Made by a program: the position numbers and the translations under genes. The notes below the pieces were generated by a model, which was not told the DNA's origin, did not search any database, and saw only the letters and a list, made by a program, of their open reading frames with translations. Shown piece after piece: positions 41,411-52,494 of a stretch of 64,000 nucleotides of DNA. The first letter of the stretch is position 1; the number at the start of each line of letters is the position of its first letter. Source of the DNA: Endothia cerciana (Eukaryota; Ascomycota; Sordariomycetes; Diaporthales; Cryphonectriaceae); the NCBI GenBank assembly GCA_026119935.1, contig JALRMH010000029.1, positions 248,001-312,000 of the forward strand, written 5' to 3'.

Positions 41411-44400
41411 TCATCCCAGCGCCGGCGACGGGGTTCGAGGTGGATCATCAGGCTGGGGAGTGGTCAGGTCGACCACGGTGATTCCGTAGCACCCTCCCAC
41501 GCGGAACCGGTCCCCCACACGGGGTCTCTTGGATGACGGCTGCCCGTCGGCGAGCATCTTTGATAGGGGGCGCTTGCCGTTCGTAGCCACATCGTCAGCC
41601 ACGTCGGTGAGGCTAGCTGCAGAGTTCGAGCCAGAGCGGCCGGTAACCGACGTAGACGCGGAATCGAGGCCGGGGGCACGCGAGCTGCTTCGGCCCTCAA
41701 GCAAACGCACCTCTGTCGCGTCCTTCGACCCGAGGAGGCATATGTATTCCCTCCTCCTCAGCACCGACACCCAGGTCTGGAAGCTCACCATCCTCATAAA
41801 GCGTTCCCACGGCAGCCTCCCTCAGCGCCAACCCGAGGGCCGTACTGATGCCCCTCGCGACACCATTGCCCACCATCCTCCACTGGTCGCTCGGGGTGCC
41901 CAGCAGCACCTCATCATCAGGCATGCCCTGCGCCCTCCGGACCTCCATGATCGACAGCGGTCGCGGCTGGTTCCAGTGGATGAGGTTGCCCCCAACACGG
42001 GCATCCTTGATATGGCAGGACGTCGTGATAGTGCCGAACAGACCCCGAGGGTGCGCGTGGCCCCAGGCCTTCGAGATCTGCTTAGTCCGGTGCGTCGGCG
42101 CGGGTGGGTACGCGTCGCGCTCGTGCTCGAACATGTCCGGCTCGCCCTCGGGGGTCTTCTTCTCGTGGTATGCCTTCGAGAAGTTCATCCCATAAGGCCT
42201 CTTCGGAATATTGAGGATTTGCGTCCGTACATTCTTACCCACGCCAAGCTTAGGACGGTTGCGTTGGTCGCCCGACGATATAGTAACAGAGAGCCGGTGG
42301 TCCGGGAACGGGATACATGTGTCCGGCTTGGCGTCGAAGATGCCGGGTAGATCAGCGGTAGCCTCGCTGGCCGTCACGTACTTGAAAGCGGTCGGCCTGT
42401 CAGAGCGCTCGACATACGGCTCGCCATTTGTCATCTGGCCTAGGCGGCCGCTTCCTTCAGCTTTTGGCGTCGAGTGCGATGGGTATGGCGGCTTCGGGAG
42501 GCTGACGCCAGGAGCCGCGAAGCAGAGGAATGCGCGGATACGCCTCTGTGGACAGCCATAAGACCAGGCTTCACCGAGGGTGATCTGGCACTGATAACCC
42601 ATACCAACCAGCGCGCAGATAAGCTGGGAGAAGAAATCCTCTGTGCGGTTCTTCTTATTCTGCACGATTGTTCTGACATTCTCCAGGATTCCCCACCGAG
42701 GTCGCCAGAGGTCGACAGCAGAGGCGAAAGAAGCCACTAGAGAGCGGTTCTTCATCTGTTTAAGGGTCGTCTTGTCCGTCGTGATGAGCGAGAAACCCGG
42801 ACAAGGACTTCCACCCGAGATAACGTGCACCTCTCCGGGCCGCGGAACTCCAGAGCCGAATTTTCCTTCTATCGCATTGAGAAGTAGATCGTCTATAGAT
42901 CCCAGGAATGGCTCGACAGAATCGGGGTTCGTGGTATTGGCCATATACGTATGGATGGCCGCCTTCTCGATGTCGTTTGCCCACTTCGCCTCGACAGCAC
43001 CGCCATCCTCAAGGCCACGGCCAAAATTGCCACACCCGCAGAAGAGGTCCATGGCCCGCAGCTTCCCTTCAGTCATTTTAGGGTCGAACCCTTGACGCAG
43101 GTAGGGCCTGTTTTGGCCCAGTGGTTGAAGAGTCCCGTCCTGCAGTAGCTGGTAGGAGATAAAGAAAGCATTGCCAGTTCCATTGCGATTATAGGGCGCG
43201 GGTATCGGCTCCCCAGGCGAGTAAAAGCGGACAATACACCTCGTGGCAATATTATCAGCTGATAAGCGTATTATGTCATCAGTAAAGACCAGCTCATTTA
43301 TTGCACAATCATCATCGAATTCCCTTCGTCTCCTAAGTCCTCGCAGGCGGACAGTTCGCTTGCCGTCAAGGTACTCGAGCAGCTGATATGGCTCGAGAAA
43401 TTGGCTGTAAGGGATCGAGACAAGCACAGTATCCCCGGGGGTGTATTGTGGTGCAGGCTCCTCGTTGTGGTTGCATAGGAGGTGAGCCTTCTCGAGGGTA
43501 ACAAATCTCCGTTCAGCGGTGTAGTAAGTCTGCTTGACAAAGAATTCGGCTTCTGTATCAGGGCTCCCAAACCACTCCACTGAGTGGACATTGAGGACCT
43601 GGCCCTCTCCAATCTTCGACTTCATGCTCTGACCGCATGTGCAGTGTTCGCTAAGGAACAGCTCGTTGTGCCAAGGGTACCTCATCGAGCAGCAAGGGGT
43701 ATCCTCGGGCTGGTAAAGCCAGATCACATCGAATCGTCGCTCGGCCTCGCCCTTGGTGTGGACCTTCTGCACAAGACCGTACCATTTCTTGTCTGGACTC
43801 TCAGTCATCCATTTGGTGCCGGACTCCTCTCCATCCGGCGGGGTAGAAATGAGATCGCCAGCTCTGATGCTGCTGACCGAGGCCTTGCAGTCAGGTGAAC
43901 CACGCGAGTTTCGAACAAATGGCAGTTGCGATCTGTCCTTAGGCCACGACAGTCTAATAGCCTCTTCAGTGCTGATGGAAGGCTCTACCGGCTTCAGGAG
44001 ATCTCCCAATTGCAAGCGGGAGAAGCAATGGTATATGTATGGCGTGACGATAGTATGTGGAATGCTGTCCCCCTTCGGCAGGTGCCCAACACGTTTGTAG
44101 AAGCTGAAGGGGTCCGTAATCTCGCGAAAGACGTGTAGGCGTCTGAACTTGCCAGGACCAAATGTACCGTGCATCTCCTTGCGAAGAAATGGCGAATTCG
44201 CAACGAGACTCTGGCGAAAATCGTCGCTTTGGCGCTGCTTGTACCATTTGAGGAAGGTAGGTGACTCCTTGTGAGTTCTTCGAAGCCATCTACCAAATTC
44301 CTCCTTGAAGTGGTGGATAGAGATATCGCGGTCGTTCTCTAGCAGGTATTCGCAGAAATCAAACATGTGCTTCGCAAGGTCAGCGACCCATACGAAGGCC

Positions 44401-45065
44401 TCGTGGAACCTGGCATACTCGAAGGAGGGGTTCTTGAGTTGATAGTAGATTTCCATTTTTGCGTTGAGCTGGGATCGTATCCACATCTGGTCGCCGACAG
44501 TGGGCTCGTAAGCTCCTGTGTTGGCATCTTTACCATAGTTGCCCAGCGGAATCTGATCAAACTCGACTTTATGGACAAAGTACTTGTCGTCTCCGGTTCG
44601 TAGGGTACCGTCGAAGTAGAAGGCCTCCTTCCCAGTGCGTGTGGCGTGGTCGTGGAGGGCGCGCATCTCGAATGGGAAGCGTTCCGTAATCACGTAGCAG
44701 GAGAAGTCTTCAAGCTCGAACTGGATGCACTCCTCGTCGTTTTGGGAAGGGTCGGCGCTCAGCAATCTCTGCAGCGCCTGCCTCTCCGTCGCGTGTGGCG
44801 CTGGAGGCTCGAAGGGCTCGAAGACGGACCGCGGGCTGATGAGAGTTGATCTCGGCAGGTTGACAACAACAGGTCGGAGGGCAGCAGGTGTTGGCGTTCC
44901 TGAGGGGTCCAAGGGTGCCTCTGAGGCCGCGTCGTGGTCAGCTTCCTCTGCTGCTGCCTCACTGATGGCGGCAATAGCATCTTCAGTGAACTCAGAAGCT
45001 TCCCGGCCATATGTGAGACCGTCATCTGTAAGATCGAAAAGATCGCTTGTAGCCAGAGGAGGCAT
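41411..45065 (-). CDS. dim-2: DIM-2-like cytosine-5 DNA methyltransferase (DNMT1 type)
   Basis: Exons 41771-45065 and 41411-41712, joined over a 57-bp intron that I infer because it extends the frame into KRPRVGDRFRVGG and a C-terminus typical of a nuclear protein; 1,198 residues. The N-terminal third is a targeting region. A BAH-like module follows (around AGDLISTPPDG to WYGLVQKVHTKGE and EVRYPWH-like text), with a possible second one at YTPGDTVLVSIP. The catalytic domain starts MDLFCGCGNFGRGL (SAM loop). It carries GGSPCPGFS with the nucleophile at about Cys755, GILENVRT (ENV motif), GCPQRRIRAF (QRR motif) and IMEVRRAQGMPDD. In Neurospora DIM-2 makes all DNA methylation, mainly on RIP-mutated sequences directed by HP1. 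BAH modules and length separate it from the shorter RID protein, which lacks such a long N-terminus. Confidence 0.85.
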
Positions 45066-46453
45066 GGCTTTGTAGGGCCTGGCGGGTCGGTATGAGATGT
45101 TCAGGAATAGGGTCTCCGTATGTCTTGAGCGTAAGGCGTGAAGGTTTCGGGCGTGCTTTCCAGAAGGAACAACAGCAGGAGCTGAGGCAAGGGATTGTGC
45201 CGCAGGACTTTGGAAAGAATGCAGTTTGAGCTTGGTGATAACAAAGGCTGGATCAAGGTGGGTGATGGAGGTATCCTGTCAAGCAAGCCTAACCATCCAT
45301 CCATCCACGTCGCAGGTCGGAGGTGTCGAGGCGAAAAGCCCCGCCGAGTAAAGTGTCTCGACGGAGCAAGGCAGAGACAGAGAGACAAGAGATGACTCTA
45401 GACCTGTATATAGTCTCAGCATCAGTGGTAGTCTCACTTGACGAGAAGACAGCCATGGCCCGGCCCTGTTCGACGGCTAGTCATGAGGTTTCACCTATGC
45501 AAGTCCCACTGGCAGCTACCAGAAGCAACAGAAGAAGCAATGTCGCATAGCAGTGTGCGTACGAAGGGACAAAGGCACTCTCTGGTGCCCTCCATGAAGC
45601 GGGCAGGACCTCCCCGAGACTGCCCCTACCCGGTCAATAGAAAGACTCCAAAATATATGCAAGACGTATGCGATCATATGTATTACCAATGCGATCATAT
45701 GTATTACCAATGCGATAACAGAAAAGAGATGGGGTGCAGTCTTACAACAGGTACTGAGCCTGGCAGGCAGTTGTTTACTTGGCTAGGGACGGCGTTGTAG
45801 GACACGCTTAGTCGCAACAGCGGACGCGCTTGCAGGTGCGCTGCTGCAGTCGCTGCACTGACCAACGGCGTCTTGTGATGAGGACCGCTCTGGCAGACAG
45901 GGGCAGGGCTTTTTAGGTATGGTGGCACCCATCTCCTCCCCCTGTCGGATCTTGAAGCTATAACAACCCATGATGATCTTTTATGTGTCCACGATAATGG
46001 TTGAAGAATGATTGGTTCTTGAAGGGGGTCTTCGTGAGACAGTGGGATGGGAGCACGAGAAAGAGGGGAGGTTAAGAAGCTGAGTGGGAGTGAGGGGCTG
46101 GTGGGATGAAGCGATGTCATCGCTTTTTGTGCCTTGCAAGGCTCCCAGAAATGTGTCACCGAGGCACGCTATTCTGAGCTGCACATCATCAAGGTGTCTG
46201 CCAATCACGATGGCCTCAGAGGCCGAGGGCTTCCCTAGGCAGTAGAGGTGGTTAGCGTCTGCAAATCAAGGGCATCGCCACTCAGACAGGCATACACAAG
46301 GGGCCACAAGACACTACATTAGGGGTACGTGAATCTCTCCATCGGAGGATTTATTTCATTTTGATAGTAGGCCTGGTGAAGACCGGGTATCTTGTTGCTC
46401 ATATACAATCAGTAAAGCAAGCCTGCATCCGTTTAAAGGCCAAGCATCTCTGT
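45066..46453. other. 1.4-kb gap between DIM-2 and the next minus-strand gene
   Basis: It should contain the DIM-2 promoter and the 3' UTR of the following gene. The short frame 45783-45971 (minus, 62 codons, MGCYSFKIRQGEEMG..., five Cys) starts with ATG but has no recognisable relatives. A direct repeat (GCGATCATATGTATTACCAAT twice) lies at 45669-45711. Confidence 0.45.
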
Positions 46454-49189
46454 CTATATCATCTCGTCTTTTGCGTCCTTGTGTGTTCTATACTGCTCTA
46501 CGTCCTCCGCGCTGGGCCACGTCCACGTCCCACCACGCTCGGCCAGCTCATCAAACCGTCGTTCCATCGTCCTGGCTGTCTCTGCGTCGAAGCACTCGTC
46601 CGCGAATGCCCGGAAGCACGCGAACGCCTGCATGAGCATGATCCACTGCTTATGGCCCGGATCGCGGGCGTTCTGCAGTACCTCGCCCATATCCCACGAC
46701 GCGAGCACCCACTCAACCACGCGCGTGCCCTCATCCACGTCCCCAGACCTCATCAACACCTCCAGGTACGTTTGGATGTGCGCGGCACTGAGCTCATAGT
46801 ATAGGGTGGGCGGGCCGTCGGAGGTCGTCTCGGTGCTGCCGGGGGCCCGGACAGGGGCTGTGAGTTCTGCGAAGATGGCCTTGAGCATCACAAGCGCGGT
46901 CTTCGTGACCTTCCTCGCGGCCATTGTTGCGTGGTCCGTGGGGCAATCGTGCCGGAGCACTTTCAGGATGCAACGGGCAAGACAGTCGAAGGGTATGGCA
47001 TGAAGACCCTGGCTCGTGTTGTAGGCTCTGAAAAGCTGCATCATCATCTCCAGGGCGAGCATGTCATCCTCGACTTGGGTCACGTAGGGCCTGAGGACGA
47101 GCTTGGTGTTTGCCAGGGCTCTCATAACGGTATGCCAAGGAAGGGCTGCGCGCTTTCGCCTTGGGCCCATTCGGGCGCAGACGAGTTTGACCGCGCGATT
47201 GACATGTTCGTACTTCATGATGACGTCGCGCAGTGGACGGTGTTCAGGATCGTGGACCCATCGTCGACGGGGTTGAAGGCGGCAAAGCAGGGCAAGGTAT
47301 GCGTCGAAAACTGCAACAGGGATGCGCTCTATATTCTCATGTGACGGGGTGAACGCCTTCGTGAGATCGATCACAGCTTGGTTGTCCAGAGCGCTGTCAC
47401 TCAAGAATTGAGCCGCTCTTTCCAGGGACGGAGCGTTCCGTATGAGCAAGGTGAGGCAGTGGTGAGCCGGTCTGGTACCATCCCGCAACATTCTCTCATA
47501 AAGCTCCTCTGGAGGACATGGTCTCAATCGCTCACGCTCGAACTCGGTCAGATTGGCCACGTATGGCGGGTATGTCTCCTTGGCTTCGCCTGGAAGAACA
47601 GATGATGTATAGTCGGTCTCCGCAGAGAAAAGCTTCGAGAACATTTCTGCGTATACCTGGAAATTGGGTTTGAGACCAGGTCGAGGGGGCTCGTGAAATC
47701 TCTGCCATGCCTCGTGTGCATTCCTGGTTGCCTTGACCACTGCAGCCCATTCTGTGAATACATTGAGAGATGTGGACTCGGAGGACCAGAGCCGGGGGGG
47801 GGCCGAGCGTTGCTGGATAGACACCGACTGTCCAGGCACGGCGCCTCCTAGTATGTCGAGAGCATTGTCCATGAGGTCATCGGAGTAACCTTCTGAGCGT
47901 TTGAGTGTGCCGGCCTTCACGCTTCTGCTGAGATAATCCTCCTCGTCTCTTGCCTCATCGGTTCCGTCAAGCTGCCTGATATACGGCGGCCAGGTCTTTG
48001 CATGTCGGGCTGCAGCCATCCTCTCTGCTTGTGTCTTCTTGAGCCCTAAGAGGACCATCCTGATTGCCCTGTAACTCCCCCTGTCGATAACGAGCGGTCG
48101 TGTCAACCCTGCTGAGAAGCCGAGTAAGACCCTCTGGGCTTTCCAATTGTGAGACGATTGGGCCACCGGCGATGACCCCGGCGTCTGACGGAACGCCTGC
48201 AGCGCGAAGTTGAAGACCATGCAGCGATCCGCATAGGCTGTACGCCGGGTGGCTTTGTTAGGCGTGGTGTCTTCCATAAATGTCTGTATGTAATCAACCA
48301 CGAGCCGAGCAATCATGGTTATGGAGAACGGGAACACCCTCATACAGTGGCCCACTAGACGCTCGAGCAGGAGTATGAAGTGAGTGGGTGTCATGTTGAG
48401 CGGATTGTCCATTGTACGACTCAGCGCGCCCTCGAACATTCTTGTCTGAAGTTCTTCGTCAGCCCTGAAGTAGGTTCTGGCGATGTAGTCGTACAGTTTG
48501 ACCAACGAGGAGCGCTTGAGGAAATGCTCGTCGGAGCGAAGGACGGCCATGAGGACGAAGATTGGCTTGAACCGGTCGCTTCCGACGAGTCGGTCGACCT
48601 TGATGTCCGAGTTCTCGGCTTGTAGGATCCAGATCCAGTGTGCCAGGTCGCTCTCATCGAGTCCCTTATATGCCAATTTCGCGAGTCGCGCCCTCCTCTT
48701 GTCCGGATGGTTGAGCAGTTCCGATATACTGGTCCTCATCCTGGCCTCGTCTTCCCTCAGGACAGATTGATGGGTCAGGATGGGAAGTCGTGGATTCTGC
48801 GAACGAGCTAACATCTGCGACTTCTCCCAGTTATCCCATGTCAAATCGCTGCCCCGATCCCGCAATCGTCGTTTTAGGAGATCGGTCGGGGGGTGGCCCA
48901 GGTGGTATCGTTCTGCCCGCGGCCGTGGCCCTTTGGGCCGTGTCTCTTGCGTCACATCTTGTCGAGACTGGTAGTATTCGGGCTCCACTGGCACAGATGC
49001 GGTCTGGTAGCAGTGCGAGACGGGCGGAAGCCCCGACGAAACCTGTGCGCTGTGGTTAGTTCACCTTCTTGGACAACCAGCGCAGCAGTCAACGGCTCAC
49101 ATGCAGACGAGGGGCATTTGCTCTGGCGATCAATAGCCGTCTCACCGAGGAAAGTGAGGGCATATGCATGGAGGGCGGCATGCACTCAT
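46454..49189 (-). CDS. Large helical, probably mitochondrial PPR-like protein
   Basis: The main frame 46454-48994 and its open 5' extension have no ATG. I infer a first exon 49146-49189 (MSACRPPCICPHFPR) with a GTGAGA donor joined to an acceptor at 49050, giving 879 residues. The inferred N-terminus has Arg but no acids, as in a mitochondrial presequence. The body is all-helical with many two-helix units of 30-40 residues (for example TPTHFILLLERLVGHCMRVF, WHTVMRALANTKLVLRPYV, HIQTYLEVLMRSGDVDEGTR). This is the texture of fungal pentatricopeptide proteins that bind organellar transcripts. The exact target is not readable. It is divergent to the MYST gene over about 380 bp. Confidence 0.68.
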
Positions 49190-49571
49190 TTTGAGGGCCA
49201 CAGAAATGTTCACTGCCCTCAATGGCGAAAGGTATCGAAAGCCAGTGGCGCGCGGATTGAAAGTGCAAAGTGAAGATGCCCGCGAGAAATGGAGCTCCAG
49301 AAAGTGCTAATTCCCACTTGGACTAACGGAGGGGATGCAGCAACCGAGGCTGACGTAATGCCGCTTCGGCTCCGTTGTTATGAGCCCCCTTTAACCGACA
49401 AGCGACAAGGGCGGCGGCGGCGACGACATAAGACACGGCGGCTTGACAAGACACTTCGTAACTGCCTATGCATCTCGGTACTGCCATCAGTGTCTGTATC
49501 ATGATGAACCCCCTGCGCACCGATCCTCGCTGTTGAGAGCCCGTAACCTTCCCCCGCCCCGACGCCCAAAG
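49190..49571. promoter_or_regulatory. Divergent promoter between the PPR-like and MYST genes
   Basis: Short 380-bp spacer between two start codons read in opposite directions. No TATA box is evident, as in many housekeeping promoters. The MYST frame is open from 49443, so the border depends on start choice. Confidence 0.4.
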
Positions 49572-51740
49572 ATGACGCCCGTCAAGCGCAAGCGACCACA
49601 CGACGCAGCACCAGGCCCACGCCCAGCGCGTGCGCAGGAATTTCCACAGCACGGCCTTGAATCCACCGTCACGCGTCGTGCGACACGCCGGTCCTCGGTG
49701 GCCCCGCTCGAGCTTCCTTGGCAGGCGGACCCAGAGCCGCGCAGGCGCCGCAAATCACGGGCTGCCGACAACGGACGGCCCGAGGATCCCAACCACCGCC
49801 GACAAGGAGCAGGGGACGACGAGAATGCACACGTGTTGATGCTGCTGAGGAGGGAGAGAAAGAACAAGTCCGGCCAGCGCAACCGCGGTAACGCGGATGA
49901 TACGGCCGTGTCTGCTGCGCCCGCTGCAGCGCCTTCATCATCTGCGCCTGTGTCAGCCGCCGCGCCGCTGCAAGCCCGCGCTGGTGAGCGAGGCCGAGGC
50001 CGATCCTCAGCGCAGCAGCACCGGCCCGTGCTGAGGTCAACGAATCAGGCCGACCCGGATATGGTACCGAGGCCCGTCATCAGGAACAGACTTCTCCGCC
50101 ACCAGCAAAACTATAACGACGACGATCATGAACCTCGCGAGCTGATCAATGGTGACACAGACGATCTTGGCGCGCCCCCCATGCATGTCGAAGTCGAAGC
50201 CCCTGCGAGATCGAGACGCGGCGGTTCAGCAGTGGATCCACCAATAGTCGAAGGACCGCAGCCATCGGTAAAGGCGACTCAGAAACCTCATCCGCCCCTG
50301 TCGACCACAAAGACTGTCCCTATTATGACGCAGGCTCCGCTGCGGTCGGTGAGGATCTCGGATCACGTCCCTGCCAACACCAGCAGGCCTTTTGTACCAA
50401 CCACGACCACCTCGACGGAGCAGTCACCACCACCACCGCCTGCGAAGAAGCGCATCCCTACCAAGAACCCCGAACAGAGGAAACTGAGCATCGTCGACCG
50501 GAAGATTGACAAGGTTGTGCTCGGGAACGTGTGCTTCTCGACCTGGTACCACTCACCGTACGGTACGGAGGCGTTGGGCGAGATATCAGGGAACAGTGTC
50601 AAGACGAGCAATGTTATCAGTGGCGTACATGATGGGTCCAGCAAGGAGGACGGTCTGCCGAACCAACCGTCACGAAAGACCAAGGATGACAAGCTAGACA
50701 GGTTATATGTGTGTCCCTGCTGTTTCAAATATTCAAAAGAGCTTGTACCATGGTGGCAACACGTACATCTATGCGAGAGGCGAGGCTACGTGCCGGGCAA
50801 GAAGATCTACATGCATCCGAAGGGCCGAAGGGCCCGACAGGGAGCGGCAGACCCAGCAACATCCAGAGCACCACAGCGGAAGAAGAGGACTGCCGATGCC
50901 ACACAGCAGTCTGATGAGGCAGAGGTTGATGACCAGGGCGAGTGGTCCATCTGGGAGGTCGACGGCGAAGACGAAGGCCTCTTCTGCCAGAACCTCTCTC
51001 TGTTCGCCAAACTCTTCCTCGACAACAAGTCTGTTTTCTTCGACGTTACCGGCTTCAACTACTTCCTCCTTGTCCACACCGCCCCGCGTCCACGCCCCGA
51101 TGATTCCTCGGAGCCCCTGCCGCCCAAGCACCAGATTGTGGGGTTTTTCTCCAAGGAGAAGCTCTCCTGGGACAACAACAACCTGGCCTGCATTCTCGTC
51201 TTCCCGCCCTGGCAGCGCAAGGGGCTTGGTTCCCTCCTCATGGGCGTCAGCTACGAGATCTCGCGGCGTGAGGGCCTCCTTGGCGGGCCGGAGAAACCCA
51301 TCTCTGACCTGGGGAAGAAGGGCTACAAGCGCTTTTGGGCGGGCGAGATCGCCGCATGGCTGCTGGATCTCGACACTAGCGGGGAGGATGAGGTGGTCGT
51401 CGATGTTGAGGAGTGCAGCAAAGCGACGTTCATCATGCCGGAAGATTGTCTGATGATGCTTCGGGAGATGGCTGTTGTAGAGGAGGCGGAGGCGGGTCCG
51501 CCCAAGAAGAAGCGTCTGACCGCACCATCGTCTGAGGAGAACGAGGAGGATGCGCCGGTCGCTGTCGGTGATGAAAATGATGAGCAGGTGAAGGATGTCC
51601 CGCGAGTGCGGATCAGCAAGGAGGCAGTGTGGGCCTGGGTCCAGGAGAATAGTATCAGCCTCGAGAAGGCATGTGATCCAGATGGCTTTGTGGATGGGTA
51701 TGCGATCAAGAAAACCAGCACTGAAGAGGAAGAGCTGTAA
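49572..51740 (+). CDS. MYST-family histone acetyltransferase
   Basis: Single exon; the start at 49572 (MTPVKRKRPHD) gives 722 residues. An upstream in-frame ATG at 49443 would add 43 residues of unlikely composition. The N-terminal 310 residues are basic and disordered. The MYST domain begins at KIDKVVLGNVCFSTWYHSPY. It has a C2HC zinc finger (Cys381, Cys384, His397, Cys401; CX2CX12HX3C), the strand-and-loop ILVFPPWQRKGLGSLLMG that binds acetyl-CoA (Q-x-x-G-x-G), and the catalytic Glu574 in GPEKPISDLG. The C-terminus is acidic with a last helix (AVWAWVQENSISLEKACDPD). The enzyme transfers acetyl groups to histone lysines. A long insert (residues ~408-445) between the zinc finger and the core favours a SAS2-type assignment over ESA1, but that is not certain. 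Confidence 0.88.
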   Translation: MTPVKRKRPHDAAPGPRPARAQEFPQHGLESTVTRRATRRSSVAPLELPWQADPEPRRRRKSRAADNGRPEDPNHRRQGAGDDENAHVLMLLRRERKNKSGQRNRGNADDTAVSAAPAAAPSSSAPVSAAAPLQARAGERGRGRSSAQQHRPVLRSTNQADPDMVPRPVIRNRLLRHQQNYNDDDHEPRELINGDTDDLGAPPMHVEVEAPARSRRGGSAVDPPIVEGPQPSVKATQKPHPPLSTTKTVPIMTQAPLRSVRISDHVPANTSRPFVPTTTTSTEQSPPPPPAKKRIPTKNPEQRKLSIVDRKIDKVVLGNVCFSTWYHSPYGTEALGEISGNSVKTSNVISGVHDGSSKEDGLPNQPSRKTKDDKLDRLYVCPCCFKYSKELVPWWQHVHLCERRGYVPGKKIYMHPKGRRARQGAADPATSRAPQRKKRTADATQQSDEAEVDDQGEWSIWEVDGEDEGLFCQNLSLFAKLFLDNKSVFFDVTGFNYFLLVHTAPRPRPDDSSEPLPPKHQIVGFFSKEKLSWDNNNLACILVFPPWQRKGLGSLLMGVSYEISRREGLLGGPEKPISDLGKKGYKRFWAGEIAAWLLDLDTSGEDEVVVDVEECSKATFIMPEDCLMMLREMAVVEEAEAGPPKKKRLTAPSSEENEEDAPVAVGDENDEQVKDVPRVRISKEAVWAWVQENSISLEKACDPDGFVDGYAIKKTSTEEEEL

Positions 51741-52354
51741 AAAAAGCCAATCGGCAGGCGTCATCGATGCGAACTCCGGCTGACGAGCGCGGGCCGACGA
51801 GTCCCATGAGCTCCTACAGTATTAGCGACCATCAAGATATCTGGGTTTTTTGTGGCACCTCGTTCTCTGTTGTAGACTTCGGTTGTACACCTCCTTGATG
51901 ATCTGACAAGCGCGATAAAATATCTGTACATGTCCGCTGCTGGGAGGTATTGGCACAGCCGGTTGCAGGTGATGTCTGCGCGCCTATCATGACAGCCGTC
52001 CACGATGGCAAACAACACACGGAGTATCTTGGCGCCCATCCCTCCATCATCGTCATGCATCATTGTCCACCTCCTCGTCGTCAAAACTTCAATCTTACCA
52101 TCGATCATTCGCCAACGCCAGAAAGGATTCGTGAGGCACGAAATCAAGCCAAGAGATCAGACTTTTACTCCTCTACTCTAGCCTCCTGATTAGCTTTAGG
52201 TGTCCCGACAGTTGGTGTGGATGAGACCACGGCGACGGCCATGGCATTGAGCCGTATTATCAAATTTTTGACCACAAAAGAGAATGTAGACTATCTTGGT
52301 TTGGACTTTGAAAGCAAGAACGGGTTATCCAAAAATCCAAAAATAATTATCATC
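51741..52354. other. Gap between the MYST gene and the tRNA
   Basis: About 610 bp without a recognisable gene, containing the MYST 3' UTR. Some T-rich stretches flank the tRNA 3' end, suitable for Pol III termination on the minus strand (AT-rich run 52331-52350). Confidence 0.5.
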
Positions 52355-52454
52355 CTCCCCCGCGTGGGCTCGAACCACGAACCTCCTGATGTCATGGAGG
52401 GCCCGAAGGCCTCTAGTAACAGTCAGACGCGCTCGCCAATTGCGCCACGGAGGA
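52355..52454 (-). tRNA. tRNA-Asn (GTT) with a 26-nt intron
   Basis: The minus strand folds as a full cloverleaf. The 7-bp acceptor stem is TCCTCCG/CGGGGGA, with one T-G wobble and discriminator G. The D arm is GCGC/GCGC with loop AATTGGCGA. The anticodon stem is TCTGA/TCAGG, the variable loop is AGGTT, and the T arm CGTGG/CCACG has loop TTCGAGC. The anticodon loop CTGTTA-A is split after position 37 by a 26-nt intron that can form a GAGGCC-TTCG-GGCCCTC hairpin. Anticodon GTT indicates asparagine. Without the intron it is 74 nt. A box and B box are intact. Confidence 0.85.
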
Positions 52455-52494
52455 CATTCGAATTGTTGATGAGGAATAGGATATGTAGAATTAT

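Noticed and set aside
45783..45971. Small Cys-containing ORF (62 codons) upstream of DIM-2
   Set aside because: Starts with MGC and could be a small lipidated protein, but there is no signal peptide, no paired-cysteine pattern and no recognised family; not enough to call a gene.
52355..52454. Alternative reading of the tRNA as Met (CAT) or Trp
   Set aside because: CAT occurs only inside the intron hairpin side, and the D-arm similarity to tRNA-Trp is not matched by a CCA anticodon. GTT fits the seven-base loop once the intron is removed.
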